Source of the DNA: Lachnospiraceae bacterium UBA7188
GTDB lineage: Bacteria > Bacillota > Clostridia > Lachnospirales > Lachnospiraceae
Assembly: GCA_002490995.1 (NCBI GenBank)
Contig: DKVC01000235.1
Location: 11,447-61,576 of the forward strand
DNA: 50,130 nt
Reading direction: 5' to 3'
Below the pieces are notes generated by a model. It ran no database searches. It was not told the DNA's origin and saw nothing but the letters and a program-made list of their open reading frames with translations. Below, in pieces: positions 17,972-26,221 of the stretch. Position 1 is the first letter of the stretch. Each line of letters begins with the position of its first letter. The position numbers were made by a program, and so were the translations under genes.

Positions 17972-18934
17972 TTAATAATTTCCTTTACGGAACATAACGT
18001 AAAATGTATACATGGTCCCTGCCACCACAATGCCCACACAGATATTCAAAACCAGTATCAGCCCGCTGCTCAGGATAGCCCCGGGCGTTCCAAGGGGAAT
18101 GACACTCTCAATATGATTGGCGCCGGTATAAAAGGAATAGCTTTTCACGATACTATAGCATGCCAGCGCGCAGAAACTCGTTCTCCGGTAGGTTTTGGCG
18201 GTAAAAAATCTCTCTGTCTTCGCGAAGCCAAACGCGTTCAGGTACAGGATCAGCCCAGCCCCGATCACGGCGCCGCCGGAAAATCCACCCCCCGGTCCCA
18301 GATGCCCTGCCAGGATAACGTAAATTCCGAAAATAAAGATAGGCGGCACCAGAATTTTGGCCACTGTCTGAAGGATAATATCGTTTTTCGGCTCATGAAT
18401 CCTGTCATTGTTTTCATCCTCTTCCTTATCGCCCTTCCTGTCCGAGCGCAGCAGAATCAGCACGGTACAGGTGGCGACAAACAATACATGGGATTCTCCC
18501 AGCGTGTCAAAAGCCCTGTAGTCCAGTATCATTCCCGTGACAATATTGACCGCTCCGGTTTCCTGCAGCCCTTTCTCAATATAACGCTCGGACACCTCAT
18601 TGTTAACCGGGTTGTCAGCCCTGCCATGGGGCGGCAGATCCGATACCGCCACCAGCAGCATCACCACCAGGAAGATGCAGAACAGCACACTGAACACCTT
18701 ATAAAAGCGATTGAATATCCTGACTTCCAGGTTATTCTCCAGATCGTACACCTTTTCTTTCAGGCGTCTGCGGTCTTTTTCACGCTCCGCTTTGTTCTGT
18801 ACAGACTCCCGGACTGCTGTCTGCCTCTTCATTTCAACCTTTCCCAGATACGGATCCTTCGTTCCGTCCAGCCACTGCCTGAATCGAAAGGAGAGTGTTT
18901 TCCGATATTCCTCTTCCGAAACTTTTTTACTCAT
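17972..18934 (-). CDS. MbhE-MnhB fusion, antiporter subunit B
   Basis: 320 aa. Residues 1-80 are a hydrophilic, charged leader. About 80-170 resemble MbhE, the C-terminal piece of MrpA (DYRAFDTLGESHVLF with helices either side). About 180-320 are an MnhB domain (KILVPPIFIFGIYVILAGH and GPGGGFSGGAVIGAGLILY). In most Mrp operons these are parts of two proteins. Start ATG 18934 sits in an ATGA overlap with the MbhD-like gene; the longer open frame upstream is out of context. It forms part of the membrane scaffold of the antiporter. Confidence 0.85.
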   Translation of the reverse strand: MSKKVSEEEYRKTLSFRFRQWLDGTKDPYLGKVEMKRQTAVRESVQNKAEREKDRRRLKEKVYDLENNLEVRIFNRFYKVFSVLFCIFLVVMLLVAVSDLPPHGRADNPVNNEVSERYIEKGLQETGAVNIVTGMILDYRAFDTLGESHVLFVATCTVLILLRSDRKGDKEEDENNDRIHEPKNDIILQTVAKILVPPIFIFGIYVILAGHLGPGGGFSGGAVIGAGLILYLNAFGFAKTERFFTAKTYRRTSFCALACYSIVKSYSFYTGANHIESVIPLGTPGAILSSGLILVLNICVGIVVAGTMYTFYVMFRKGNY

Positions 18935-19230
18935 CTGCCCCTTCTCCCTTTTTCTTCTTCCTTTCCCGTTTCTTCCTTCTTTTCCTCTTCCTTTTTTATA
19001 ATGGCATTGATCTTTTTTAATGTCACTAAAAATAAAACCGTCGTTACTCCGGCGCCCACGGCAGCCTCCGTAATCGCCAGGTCCGGCGACTCCAGCAGAA
19101 TCCAGATAATGGACATAATCAGGCTGTAGGACATGAATATCAGTATGGTGTTCAGCAGTTTTTTGGAGAGGCTGGCCGCAATGGCGCATACAATCAAAAA
19201 TCCCAGCAGGATACACTTAAATATCGTCAT
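18931..19230 (-). CDS. MbhD-like (DUF4040) antiporter subunit
   Basis: 99 aa. About three helices with SPDLAITEAAVGAGVTTVLF, the hallmark of the MbhD/DUF4040 domain that corresponds to a C-terminal portion of MrpA. The last 25 residues are an acidic/basic tail (KKEEEKKEETGKEEEKGRR). Overlaps mnhG by 14 nt and the next gene by 4 nt. Its separate coding is the Mbh-type arrangement. Confidence 0.88.
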   Translation of the reverse strand: MTIFKCILLGFLIVCAIAASLSKKLLNTILIFMSYSLIMSIIWILLESPDLAITEAAVGAGVTTVLFLVTLKKINAIIKKEEEKKEETGKEEEKGRRGR

Positions 19231-19579
19231 TTTTATCCCCCTCTTCCGGTATATCCAAAGTTTTCACCTGATAGTGTGTCTCCTCATCCTCATTGGTGGA
19301 CACCTCCAGCCTTGCAATTAAATGGGAAGAAACAGGCGAGGAAAACCACAAAAACACAATCACCAGAAACAGCTTCAGCGATGTGAAATTCAACCCGCTC
19401 ATCACAATCAGCCCCAACAGGGCGAAACCAATGCCCAAAGTGTCTCCGATTGCTGCCGCGTGCATCCTGTTCAATATATAGCGAAAGCGAAATGCTCCTA
19501 TCATCTCTATGATAAAGGTGGCAAGCCCTGCAAGCAGCAGCCCGCCGCCCACAAAAAACCGAATCCATTGTAATACCAT
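19217..19579 (-). CDS. mnhG: Na+/H+ antiporter subunit G
   Basis: 120 aa with three helices. The RMHAAAIGDTLGIGFALLGL segment is typical of MnhG/MrpG. The acidic C-terminal tail (EEGDKNDD) overlaps the next gene. Small accessory membrane subunit needed for complex assembly in studied Mrp systems. Confidence 0.92.
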   Translation of the reverse strand: MVLQWIRFFVGGGLLLAGLATFIIEMIGAFRFRYILNRMHAAAIGDTLGIGFALLGLIVMSGLNFTSLKLFLVIVFLWFSSPVSSHLIARLEVSTNEDEETHYQVKTLDIPEEGDKNDDI

Positions 19580-19590
19580 CTTCTCACCCT

Positions 19591-19905
19591 CTATTTCTCT
19601 TCCTGTTTCTCTGTCTTACGGCTTTCCGCGTACACTCCCATATACACCTTCGTCAGCACAATAACCGCCAGGAAACTGATCATTGCATAGATCAGGCAGA
19701 TATCCGCCAGATATCCCTCACCCAGCATCAGTGCCAGAACGGCAATCATTACTATGACCATGGTTCCCATCATATTCACCGACACAATACGGTCCGCAAC
19801 CCTGGGGCCGATAATGGCGCGGATCAGGCACAGTATCACCAGTATCGCCAATATCACCAGAACTATTGTCAAAAATATGCCGTATGCTTTCTCCAGGCTT
19901 TCCAT
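19591..19905 (-). CDS. mnhF: Na+/H+ antiporter subunit F
   Basis: 104 aa with three helices. IIGPRVADRIVSVNMMGTMV is the MnhF signature. C-terminal tail is charged (ESRKTEKQEEK). Lies 11 nt before mnhG and 31 nt after mnhE. Confidence 0.92.
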   Translation of the reverse strand: MESLEKAYGIFLTIVLVILAILVILCLIRAIIGPRVADRIVSVNMMGTMVIVMIAVLALMLGEGYLADICLIYAMISFLAVIVLTKVYMGVYAESRKTEKQEEK

Positions 19906-19936
19906 TCCTCATCCCCGCTTTCCGCAATATGTTCTC

Positions 19937-20398
19937 TCACGGCTCTTCGAACCTGCGAATATATTTCACAAATTCATTGTCAACAAGCCCTTCCGCCAGG
20001 GATTCATCCAGGCAATGCACCTGGTACTCCGAGCCTTCCAGAGTAACCGTAATGGTTCCCGGCGTCAGGGTAATCGCATTTGCCAGCAGAACCTTTCCCG
20101 TCTGCGTCTTCAGGTCAGAATGAAAGGTAACCAGCACCGGCTCTATCTCCTCCTTCTGCGTCAGAATCAAATGCATGGCCCCGAAGTTAGCTTTGACAAT
20201 TTCTTTCACAAGCAATACACAATATCTGAAAAACAGGAACATTTTCCTGTATAATTTCCATTCCTTCGCCAGGCTGTAATCCATAAATCTACAGGAAAAT
20301 GCCAGAAGCACTCCCGCAATCACCAGCCCGAAAATACAGATTTCCAAAGTAAAATTTCCGTTAAATATCACCCACAGCAAAAAATATCCCAGATACAT
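19937..20398 (-). CDS. mnhE: Na+/H+ antiporter subunit E
   Basis: 153 aa. N-terminal helices followed by a soluble C-terminal domain containing NAITLTPGTITVTLEGSEY, the MnhE signature. First gene of the ten-gene antiporter operon. No convincing promoter is visible between it and the terminator-like hairpin at 20489-20518, so transcription may partly come from upstream. Confidence 0.92.
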   Translation of the reverse strand: MYLGYFLLWVIFNGNFTLEICIFGLVIAGVLLAFSCRFMDYSLAKEWKLYRKMFLFFRYCVLLVKEIVKANFGAMHLILTQKEEIEPVLVTFHSDLKTQTGKVLLANAITLTPGTITVTLEGSEYQVHCLDESLAEGLVDNEFVKYIRRFEEP

Positions 20399-20488
20399 AT
20401 CCTACCGCCTGTTCCATTCTCACCGCGATACACCGCAGCTCTTCCATTCTTCCTCTGTCTCCGCAATCCCGATGCAGAAATCTCATAC

Positions 20489-20518
20489 AAAAAAGCAACC
20501 CTGTAACGCAGTTGCTTT
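20489..20518 (-). terminator. Rho-independent terminator after the cytidylate-kinase-like gene
   Basis: On the minus strand AAGCAAC pairs with GTTGCTT over an 11-12 nt loop, followed by a run of Ts. Lies between the kinase-like gene and mnhE. Confidence 0.65.
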
Positions 20519-20533
20519 CTCGCAGTTGTACTC

Positions 20534-20587
20534 AAGACCGCCAGAATTTACCAATTTGATTTAGATAAGAATATTGCTGGCGGTCTT
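20534..20587 (+). repeat. Palindromic repeat, AAGACCGCCAG family, copy 1
   Basis: Perfect 11-bp arms AAGACCGCCAG/CTGGCGGTCTT with a 32-nt loop. The left side ACTCAAGACCGCCAGAATTT recurs at copy 3, and the core recurs inverted at copy 2. Located in the 273-nt gap between mnhE and the kinase-like gene, which otherwise holds only the terminator. Confidence 0.7.
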
Positions 20588-20671
20588 TCGTTATACATTT
20601 TGTATGGCAAATCTTATTGTTCATGAGTATATATTGTTCCAAAACAATTGTATTTCATTCAATGATACAGC

Positions 20672-21157
20672 TTAAATGATTTCCACTCTCTCAAAATATT
20701 TCATCAGTATACCGGCGCAGTTTTCAATGCCCAGCTGGGAAGTATCCAGAATCATGTGATAATTATTCACATCTCCCCATACCTTTCCGGTATGCCGGTA
20801 ATAGTAATCCGCCCGCTCCCTGTCATTTTTCTCCAGGGTAGCTTTGGCTTCCTCATACGCCAGGGATTTTTTCTCCATAACGCGCCGTATCCGGTCTTCC
20901 TTATCGGCACAGACATAAATGTTGAACACATTGCCCTGATCCTTCAAAATCTCAGAGGCGCAACGGCCCAGAATAATGCAGGAATGAGATGCCAGCTCCC
21001 TGATCACCTCAGCTTCGTCCGCATAGCTCTCACCTTCCAGCTCATGCTCAATATAAGCCTTGTCATATACCGGAACATTCAGCTTTCTGGAAAGCTCCTC
21101 CGCAATCAGCCCTGCTCCCGTACCAAACCTTCGGCTTATGGTAATCACCAGATTCAT
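20672..21157 (-). CDS. Cytidylate kinase-like family protein
   Basis: 161 aa. P-loop-like start VITISRRFGTGAGLIAEEL, then VYDKAYIEHEL, a hydrophobic strand with CIILGRCASEIL, and VCADKEDRIRRVM near the LID region. This matches the short cytidylate-kinase-like family common in clostridia; it is smaller than true Cmk and its substrate is not established. AGGAGG lies about 7 nt before the ATG. Monocistronic with a terminator downstream. Confidence 0.82.
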   Translation of the reverse strand: MNLVITISRRFGTGAGLIAEELSRKLNVPVYDKAYIEHELEGESYADEAEVIRELASHSCIILGRCASEILKDQGNVFNIYVCADKEDRIRRVMEKKSLAYEEAKATLEKNDRERADYYYRHTGKVWGDVNNYHMILDTSQLGIENCAGILMKYFERVEII

Positions 21158-21394
21158 AATTATTCCTCCTCGCCACTGCCTCGAAATAATGCCTGTTTCA
21201 TCATGTGTCTCCCTGCTTATATCCTGTCAGGAATACAGTTATTTTATCATACTTGAACCGCGGATACAAGCCTGTCAGCCCACCAAGATATGTCAATTTT
21301 GTATCGTCAATTTTATATCCCGGATTAAACCTTCTACAGATGACTGGATTGCCGCTTTTCCCGGTTCTTCGCTTCCGATAAAAGGCTTGAAAAG

Positions 21395-21438
21395 GAAAAC
21401 ACCTTGAACACGGAACCTGTCCAACGCTCAAGGTGTCA
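21395..21438 (-). terminator. Terminator after the OB-fold lipoprotein gene
   Basis: Minus-strand stem ACACCTTGA/TCAAGGTGT with a loop of about 20 nt, followed by TTTTCCTTTT. Lies 16 nt after the lipoprotein stop. The remainder of 21158-21394 shows no gene. Confidence 0.65.
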
Positions 21439-21453
21439 TTGTTTATTTTAGGA

Positions 21454-22353
21454 TTATTCTGCCGCTGTTACAGATGTAATGTGGGGATTTACACCCTCAT
21501 ACCAGTACAGGAAGCCTTCCATGTCAATCTTGTCGCCAACCTTCAGATTCTTCACTGCAGCGTATACGTCTGTAGTACTATCGCACAGATAGGACTCCAC
21601 GGTAAAGGTATAGGTCTGTCCGTCCAGGGATACGTTAAAGTACAGGTCGTCTCCCTCCGCACCGGAACCGTCCCAGTTATAAAGGAACGCATCCTCGCTG
21701 CCCTCACCTGCAGGCTCCACAGTCATTCCCTTGAAGGATACAAACTTATTCTGATGGTCAATCAGCTCGTCCGTGCCCAGAAGCGCAGTCACATCCTCAG
21801 GCTCTGCCACAAAGCTGTCTCCGCCTTCTACGATCTCGAAAGTGGCATCCATAATCTCTACTTCGCCGGACCACTCGCCCTTGAAACCGGTCACCTTAAT
21901 CTTGGTTCCGGGGGTCAGCTTAGCGTAATCATCCTCAGTACATGCGGCATTGTATACAAAGTAAGCGCCGTCCTTATCCTGTGTGTAGAGGGTAGCCTTA
22001 TCTTCCCACCAGGACTGCTTTGCCTGTACATAAGTTTCTACAACTACCTCGGAATCCATGGGAGCAGCCACGTAGTCAGCATAAGTCATAACCTCGCCAG
22101 ATGCCTCTCCGCCTGCTTCAGAACCTGCGTCAGAAGCCTCTCCGGACTCTTCGCTTTCGGCACTGGAAGCCTCGCTGGACTCTTCGCTTTCGGCACCGGA
22201 AGCCTCACTGGATTCTTCGCTGCTCTCACTGCTGCTTTCTTCCGTACCGGAGCTTCCTGATTCACCTGAGCCTGCATCATTTCCACAGGCAACACATGCG
22301 GTTACAAGCGCTGCAGACAAAAACAATGCTGCAAATTTTTTCATTTTTTTCAT
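21454..22353 (-). CDS. Secreted lipoprotein with Ser/Glu-rich linker and OB-fold-like domains
   Basis: 299 aa. Signal peptide with lipobox VACG (cysteine near residue 22), then about 50 residues of Ser/Glu/Ala repeats, then about 220 residues with two similar beta-rich modules: one around GTKIKVTGFKGEWSGEVEI and one around GDKIDMEGFLYWYEGVNP. The pattern resembles bacterial OB-fold lipoproteins of unknown role. Start chosen at ATG 22353 because GGGAGG is 10 nt upstream; the longer open frame has no such signal. Has its own promoter and terminator, so it is a single-gene unit. Function unknown. Confidence 0.75.
   Translation of the reverse strand: MKKMKKFAALFLSAALVTACVACGNDAGSGESGSSGTEESSSESSEESSEASGAESEESSEASSAESEESGEASDAGSEAGGEASGEVMTYADYVAAPMDSEVVVETYVQAKQSWWEDKATLYTQDKDGAYFVYNAACTEDDYAKLTPGTKIKVTGFKGEWSGEVEIMDATFEIVEGGDSFVAEPEDVTALLGTDELIDHQNKFVSFKGMTVEPAGEGSEDAFLYNWDGSGAEGDDLYFNVSLDGQTYTFTVESYLCDSTTDVYAAVKNLKVGDKIDMEGFLYWYEGVNPHITSVTAAE
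22120..22260 (-). repeat. Tandem repeat encoding Ser/Glu-rich lipoprotein linker
   Basis: About 36-nt units encode repeats such as ESEESSEASSA and ESEESGEASDA. The units are nearly identical at DNA level, so copy number can vary between strains by slippage. Confidence 0.6.
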
Positions 22354-22562
22354 TTTAATCAATCCTCCCGTTTTCAGTTCCACAGGCCTTTCCAATGCCG
22401 GCTCATACAGCTTTACCCTCACTGGCAGAAACGTATGCCGATGCAATATGTACCCGCGCCCGGAAGCATTTGCCAGCCAGGATGCCTGCCGGAACTGCTG
22501 CTGTTTATTAAAGTTGTCCGACAGCCTTCCCCGATGAAATGCTATCCGAAAACTTTGAAATT

Positions 22563-22590
22563 ATTATACACGATATTTTCAGGAAAACAA
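22563..22590 (-). promoter_or_regulatory. Promoter of the OB-fold lipoprotein gene
   Basis: TTGTTT, a 16-nt spacer and perfect TATAAT on the minus strand, giving a leader of about 200 nt. Nothing else is seen in 22354-22562. Confidence 0.65.
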
Positions 22591-22647
22591 TAGTATTAAT
22601 GCTCATTTGCTCCTGTGAAATTAATTCGTTTTTAGCTTTTTTGCCCA

Positions 22648-22683
22648 TAAAAAAATCTCCCGTTTTCCAAGTACGGGAGACTT
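22648..22683 (-). terminator. Terminator of the sugar ABC operon
   Basis: Stem TCTCCCGT/ACGGGAGA followed by seven Ts on the minus strand, 11 nt after the solute-binding protein gene. Strong Rho-independent terminator. Confidence 0.85.
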
Positions 22684-22693
22684 TTAGTCACAA

Positions 22694-24376
22694 TTAACAT
22701 GTCCGGCTCTTTTTTATCTTCTGCAAAACCACATACAGAATAATCAAAACCCATGCTCCGGCCAGGGAGGAGAGCAGAATCACCGCTGTCTGAGGCAGTT
22801 TGCCCAGGTCCGCCCTTCCGCCTGCCGCCGACGCCCCCTGGCCACCCAGCTGGTCCAGACGGTACAGGGAAATCGTGTCACTGTACAGCTTCTCCACATA
22901 GGCATCGTCAACTGTCTGCTTCCTTCTGACAGACTTTACCGTGTTCTCAATCAGCTGTCCCGCCGCGTCCCGGAGAGAAGCCGATCCGTTGAACACCGGT
23001 GTGACAAAGGTATGCCCCACATTGTCCAGCAGCAGCCTGGCCGCCTGGATTTTGACATTGTAATGCAGCCCGTTGTCCTCGCCGCCTCTGGAGAGGTAGT
23101 CCTGATATTCGGCAGAGCCCTGGGCTTTTGAAGTCACAGGCACATAGCCCTCCGTCTCCGAATAGGCAATCTGGACATCGTTGGTCAGCAGATACTGGGC
23201 AAACAGCCAGGATGCCAGCACCTCCTGAGTATCCTCTTTATTAAAAATGCAGACGGAAGGCCCCTGGGATATCATGGCTGGGTTAGCCGTATCGAACTGT
23301 GGAATCGTCATAACCGCCGTCTCAAACTCTACCAGTTTGTCCTCACTGATATCGATTAACGGTGCATCCGTCCCCATCCAGGTGGCGCCTGCAGTGGAAT
23401 CCACCGCGAAGATGCACTGTCCCGCATTCAGGAAATTCGCCGGATAGCTGGAAATCTTAAAGGTGGAAAAGGCGCCGGTTGCGGCATGCTCCGCTATGGT
23501 CATCAGCAATTCTTTCGTCGTGTCATGGAAAAGCAGGATTTCCCCGGCATCCGTGGAATAGTCCGCGCCTTTCTGCCGCAGCATCTGTATCATCATATTG
23601 TCGGTGGATTTGTAGATGAAGGGAATCATCACCTTCTGGCCGTTGACCAGGTAATTTCCGTCCCCGTCCTGGGCCATGGCCGCCTCTGATACCTCCCACA
23701 CGAAATCCCAGTTGAGCGTCTCCGGCAGCGTATACCCTAAAGCTTCCACATAGGTTTTATTGATGTAACAGGCCTCCGTGGAGCGCATATAGGGTATGGC
23801 ATAATAATGTCCCCCGAAGGAACACTCCTCCAGGAATCCGGGAATGATCTCGTCTGCCCCGGGAGAATCAAACCGTACCTCAGTGCCCCCAAGCCCGTAT
23901 TTTTCATCGGCAAAAAGTCCCTCCAGCGGAACCACCTGGTTCGTCCCCGTCAGGTATGTAGCAATATGGTCCGGATAGGTGATGCATACGTTGGGCGTGG
24001 TATTGGTGGCTATATTTGTGATGACATCGTTATAAATTTTCCCATAATCCGTATACAGGCGCAGATTCACGGTGATATTCGGATACAGCTCCTCAAAGTC
24101 CCGGATAGCCTTCTCATAGATGTCTGTCTGGGTCTTGTTGGTATCATTTTTCGCCCAGAAAGTGATTTCGTGCTGCTTCTCAGTGTCAAACTCCGCGGGA
24201 ATCTCGAAAGCAGTGCTTCCCTGGGAGCCGTGGCAGCCTGTCAGGGCTATGGCGGCATATGTGAGGATGCAGCCGCCCAGAAGCGCTTTTCTCAGCTGCC
24301 TGCGGCATGTTTCCCACAGCTTTCCCCGCAAATCCGGCAATTTTCTTTTTTCCCAAACCCGTTTCTGCTTCCTCAT
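22694..24376 (-). CDS. ABC transporter solute-binding lipoprotein with extra C-terminal helix
   Basis: 560 aa family 1 extracellular solute-binding protein. After a basic N-terminus of about 30 residues comes a signal helix with lipobox ALTGC, then HEITFWAKNDTNKTQTD and FEELYPNITVNLRLYTDYG, typical of sugar-binding proteins. Near the C-terminus, after a Gly/Ala-rich stretch, is a second hydrophobic helix (about residues 530-552) and KIKKSRTC. It could thus be held by lipid at one end and a helix at the other. Last gene of the importer operon; start overlaps the permease stop (ATGA). Substrate is likely a carbohydrate. Confidence 0.87.
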   Translation of the reverse strand: MRKQKRVWEKRKLPDLRGKLWETCRRQLRKALLGGCILTYAAIALTGCHGSQGSTAFEIPAEFDTEKQHEITFWAKNDTNKTQTDIYEKAIRDFEELYPNITVNLRLYTDYGKIYNDVITNIATNTTPNVCITYPDHIATYLTGTNQVVPLEGLFADEKYGLGGTEVRFDSPGADEIIPGFLEECSFGGHYYAIPYMRSTEACYINKTYVEALGYTLPETLNWDFVWEVSEAAMAQDGDGNYLVNGQKVMIPFIYKSTDNMMIQMLRQKGADYSTDAGEILLFHDTTKELLMTIAEHAATGAFSTFKISSYPANFLNAGQCIFAVDSTAGATWMGTDAPLIDISEDKLVEFETAVMTIPQFDTANPAMISQGPSVCIFNKEDTQEVLASWLFAQYLLTNDVQIAYSETEGYVPVTSKAQGSAEYQDYLSRGGEDNGLHYNVKIQAARLLLDNVGHTFVTPVFNGSASLRDAAGQLIENTVKSVRRKQTVDDAYVEKLYSDTISLYRLDQLGGQGASAAGGRADLGKLPQTAVILLSSLAGAWVLIILYVVLQKIKKSRTC

Positions 24377-25287
24377 CCCTTCGTACCTCCCCTTGACACA
24401 CCTTCCATAATCTTATTGCGGAAGATGAGAAACAGCACAATCAGAGGAAGGGAAATCACGACAACCGCCGCCATCATGGCCGGAATGTTTTCCCTTCCAA
24501 AGCCGTTCTCCCGAATCTCCTGGATTCCGTTTGAGACAAGGAAGTAGTCCGCATCATCTGTAATCAGCCTGGGCCACACATAGGAATTCCAGCATTCTAT
24601 CACTTTCAGTATGGTCACCGTGATTAAAGTAGGCTTTGAGATAGGTACCATGACTTTCAGCAAATATTTCATATCCGAAGTTCCGTCTACCTTTGCCGCA
24701 TAATAAAGGCTGTCCGGTATCTGCTCGAAATTCTCCTTCAGGAGATATATATAGAAAACCGAAGTGACAGAGGGCAATATAAGCCCCGCAAATGTATTGC
24801 GCATGTCCCAGTTGGTTATGGTCACAAAGTTGGTGATAATCACCAGTTCATTGGGAATCATCATCAGGGAAAGGAACAGTACAAACAGGATATTCTTCCC
24901 CCTGAATTCCAGCCTTGCGAACGCGAAGGCTGCCAGTGTAATCACCACCAGCATAATCACCGTGGTAACGACGGTAAAAATCGTGGTATTCAGAAGATAC
25001 CGCCCCAACGGCACCGTGGTAAAGGCATCCGCATAGTTGCGCAGCGTGGGGGACAGGGTGAAAAATTTCGGGATATACTCCGAATTGTACGCGCTGTAGC
25101 TTTTTACGGAGGTAAGTATCATCCAGTAAAAAGGGAACAACACGATAATCCCCCAGAACGTCAGGAGCACATAGGTGACTGTATTTGCAGTCCTCTGGCG
25201 AATTCTGGCGTTTTTCTCAATCTTTTCATAATTCAGTTCCATGCCGCCCTGTTCTCTGTTATCCTTTTTTTCTTTCCGTTCAACCAT
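24373..25287 (-). CDS. Carbohydrate ABC transporter permease (MalG/UgpE type)
   Basis: 304 aa, six helices. EAA loop YYAAKVDGTSDMKYLLKVMV contacts the ATPase. N-terminal 30 residues are charged; GAGGG lies about 8 nt before the ATG at 25287, and an internal ATG at 25242 is a weaker alternative. Pairs with the MalF-type permease 30 nt upstream. Confidence 0.9.
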   Translation of the reverse strand: MVERKEKKDNREQGGMELNYEKIEKNARIRQRTANTVTYVLLTFWGIIVLFPFYWMILTSVKSYSAYNSEYIPKFFTLSPTLRNYADAFTTVPLGRYLLNTTIFTVVTTVIMLVVITLAAFAFARLEFRGKNILFVLFLSLMMIPNELVIITNFVTITNWDMRNTFAGLILPSVTSVFYIYLLKENFEQIPDSLYYAAKVDGTSDMKYLLKVMVPISKPTLITVTILKVIECWNSYVWPRLITDDADYFLVSNGIQEIRENGFGRENIPAMMAAVVVISLPLIVLFLIFRNKIMEGVSRGGTKG

Positions 25288-25317
25288 TATACAGCCCTCA
25301 GCTTATCTATCATCTTT

Positions 25318-26220
25318 TTAGTAATGCACCTTCTTATTGCTGGCCAGCAGGTTGATACAGGTAATGGTCAGCACAATGGCAAACAGTATGATTGCCGCCG
25401 CGGAAGCATAGGACGGATATCCCCCGCTGTCACCGTACAGCATATCGTACACATATCCCACTATGGTATTCATGCCCGCCGCATTCAGGTCCGTCCCGAA
25501 CAGTGCCACCGCGTCGCTGTACGCCTTAAAAGCGCCGATAAACCCCGTAATCACCAGATAGAAAATCATAGGCGAAATCATCGGGAGGGTAATCCGCCGG
25601 AAAATCCTGAATTTCGAAGTACCGTCTACCCTGGCCGCATTGTAATACTCCTGATTGACTGAAGAAAGCGCGCTGGTCAGGATCAGAATCTTAAACGGCA
25701 TTACCACCCATATGGTATAAAAGCACAAAACGAACATTTTCGCCCAGTAAGGTCCGTCAATGAAATCCACGCTGCTCCCGCCGAACCAGGAAATCACCAG
25801 ATTGACAAAGCCGTCAGAATAGGCTGTCTTCTGAAACAATATCATAAACACCAGCCCCACAGCCAGCGTATTGGTCACATAGGGCAGGAAATACACGGTC
25901 TGGAAAAGATTTCTAAGCGGTGTAATGGAATGCAGTCCCACGGAAATCAGCAGTGCGATCCCTGTGGAGAGCGGCACCGTAATAATCACCAGAAGAAACG
26001 TATTTTTCACCGCCTGCAGGAAATAAGGGTCGTGCAGCACATAGGAATAATTGTATGTACCCACCCCGTAATAGGTCTGGGACGCGGAATTGTACCCCTC
26101 CTCAAAGGAATAGACGAATACGTCAATCAGGGGATACACCATGAACACACCCAGGAAAAGAATCGCCGGCAGGAGATAAAGCCAGGCTCTCAGGCTCCCA
26201 CTGTTCCACTTTTTCTTCAT
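25318..26220 (-). CDS. Carbohydrate ABC transporter permease (MalF/UgpA type)
   Basis: 300 aa, six helices. N-terminus LYLLPAILFLGVFMVYPLI is typical of the MalF/UgpA group; EAA loop YYNAARVDGTSKFRIFRRIT. Its ATG lies 1 nt after the ATPase stop, with GGGAGG inside the ATPase gene, so the genes are coupled. Confidence 0.9.
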   Translation of the reverse strand: MKKKWNSGSLRAWLYLLPAILFLGVFMVYPLIDVFVYSFEEGYNSASQTYYGVGTYNYSYVLHDPYFLQAVKNTFLLVIITVPLSTGIALLISVGLHSITPLRNLFQTVYFLPYVTNTLAVGLVFMILFQKTAYSDGFVNLVISWFGGSSVDFIDGPYWAKMFVLCFYTIWVVMPFKILILTSALSSVNQEYYNAARVDGTSKFRIFRRITLPMISPMIFYLVITGFIGAFKAYSDAVALFGTDLNAAGMNTIVGYVYDMLYGDSGGYPSYASAAAIILFAIVLTITCINLLASNKKVHY

Positions 26221-26221
26221 A

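Noticed and set aside
17813..19129. 438-residue plus-strand open frame opposite mnhB and the MbhD-like gene
   Set aside because: Runs opposite several confidently identified antiporter genes and shows no protein-like features.
10157..20398. Membrane-bound hydrogenase or complex I operon
   Set aside because: Only the ion-translocating module is present; no NiFe, Fe-S or quinone-module genes are found.
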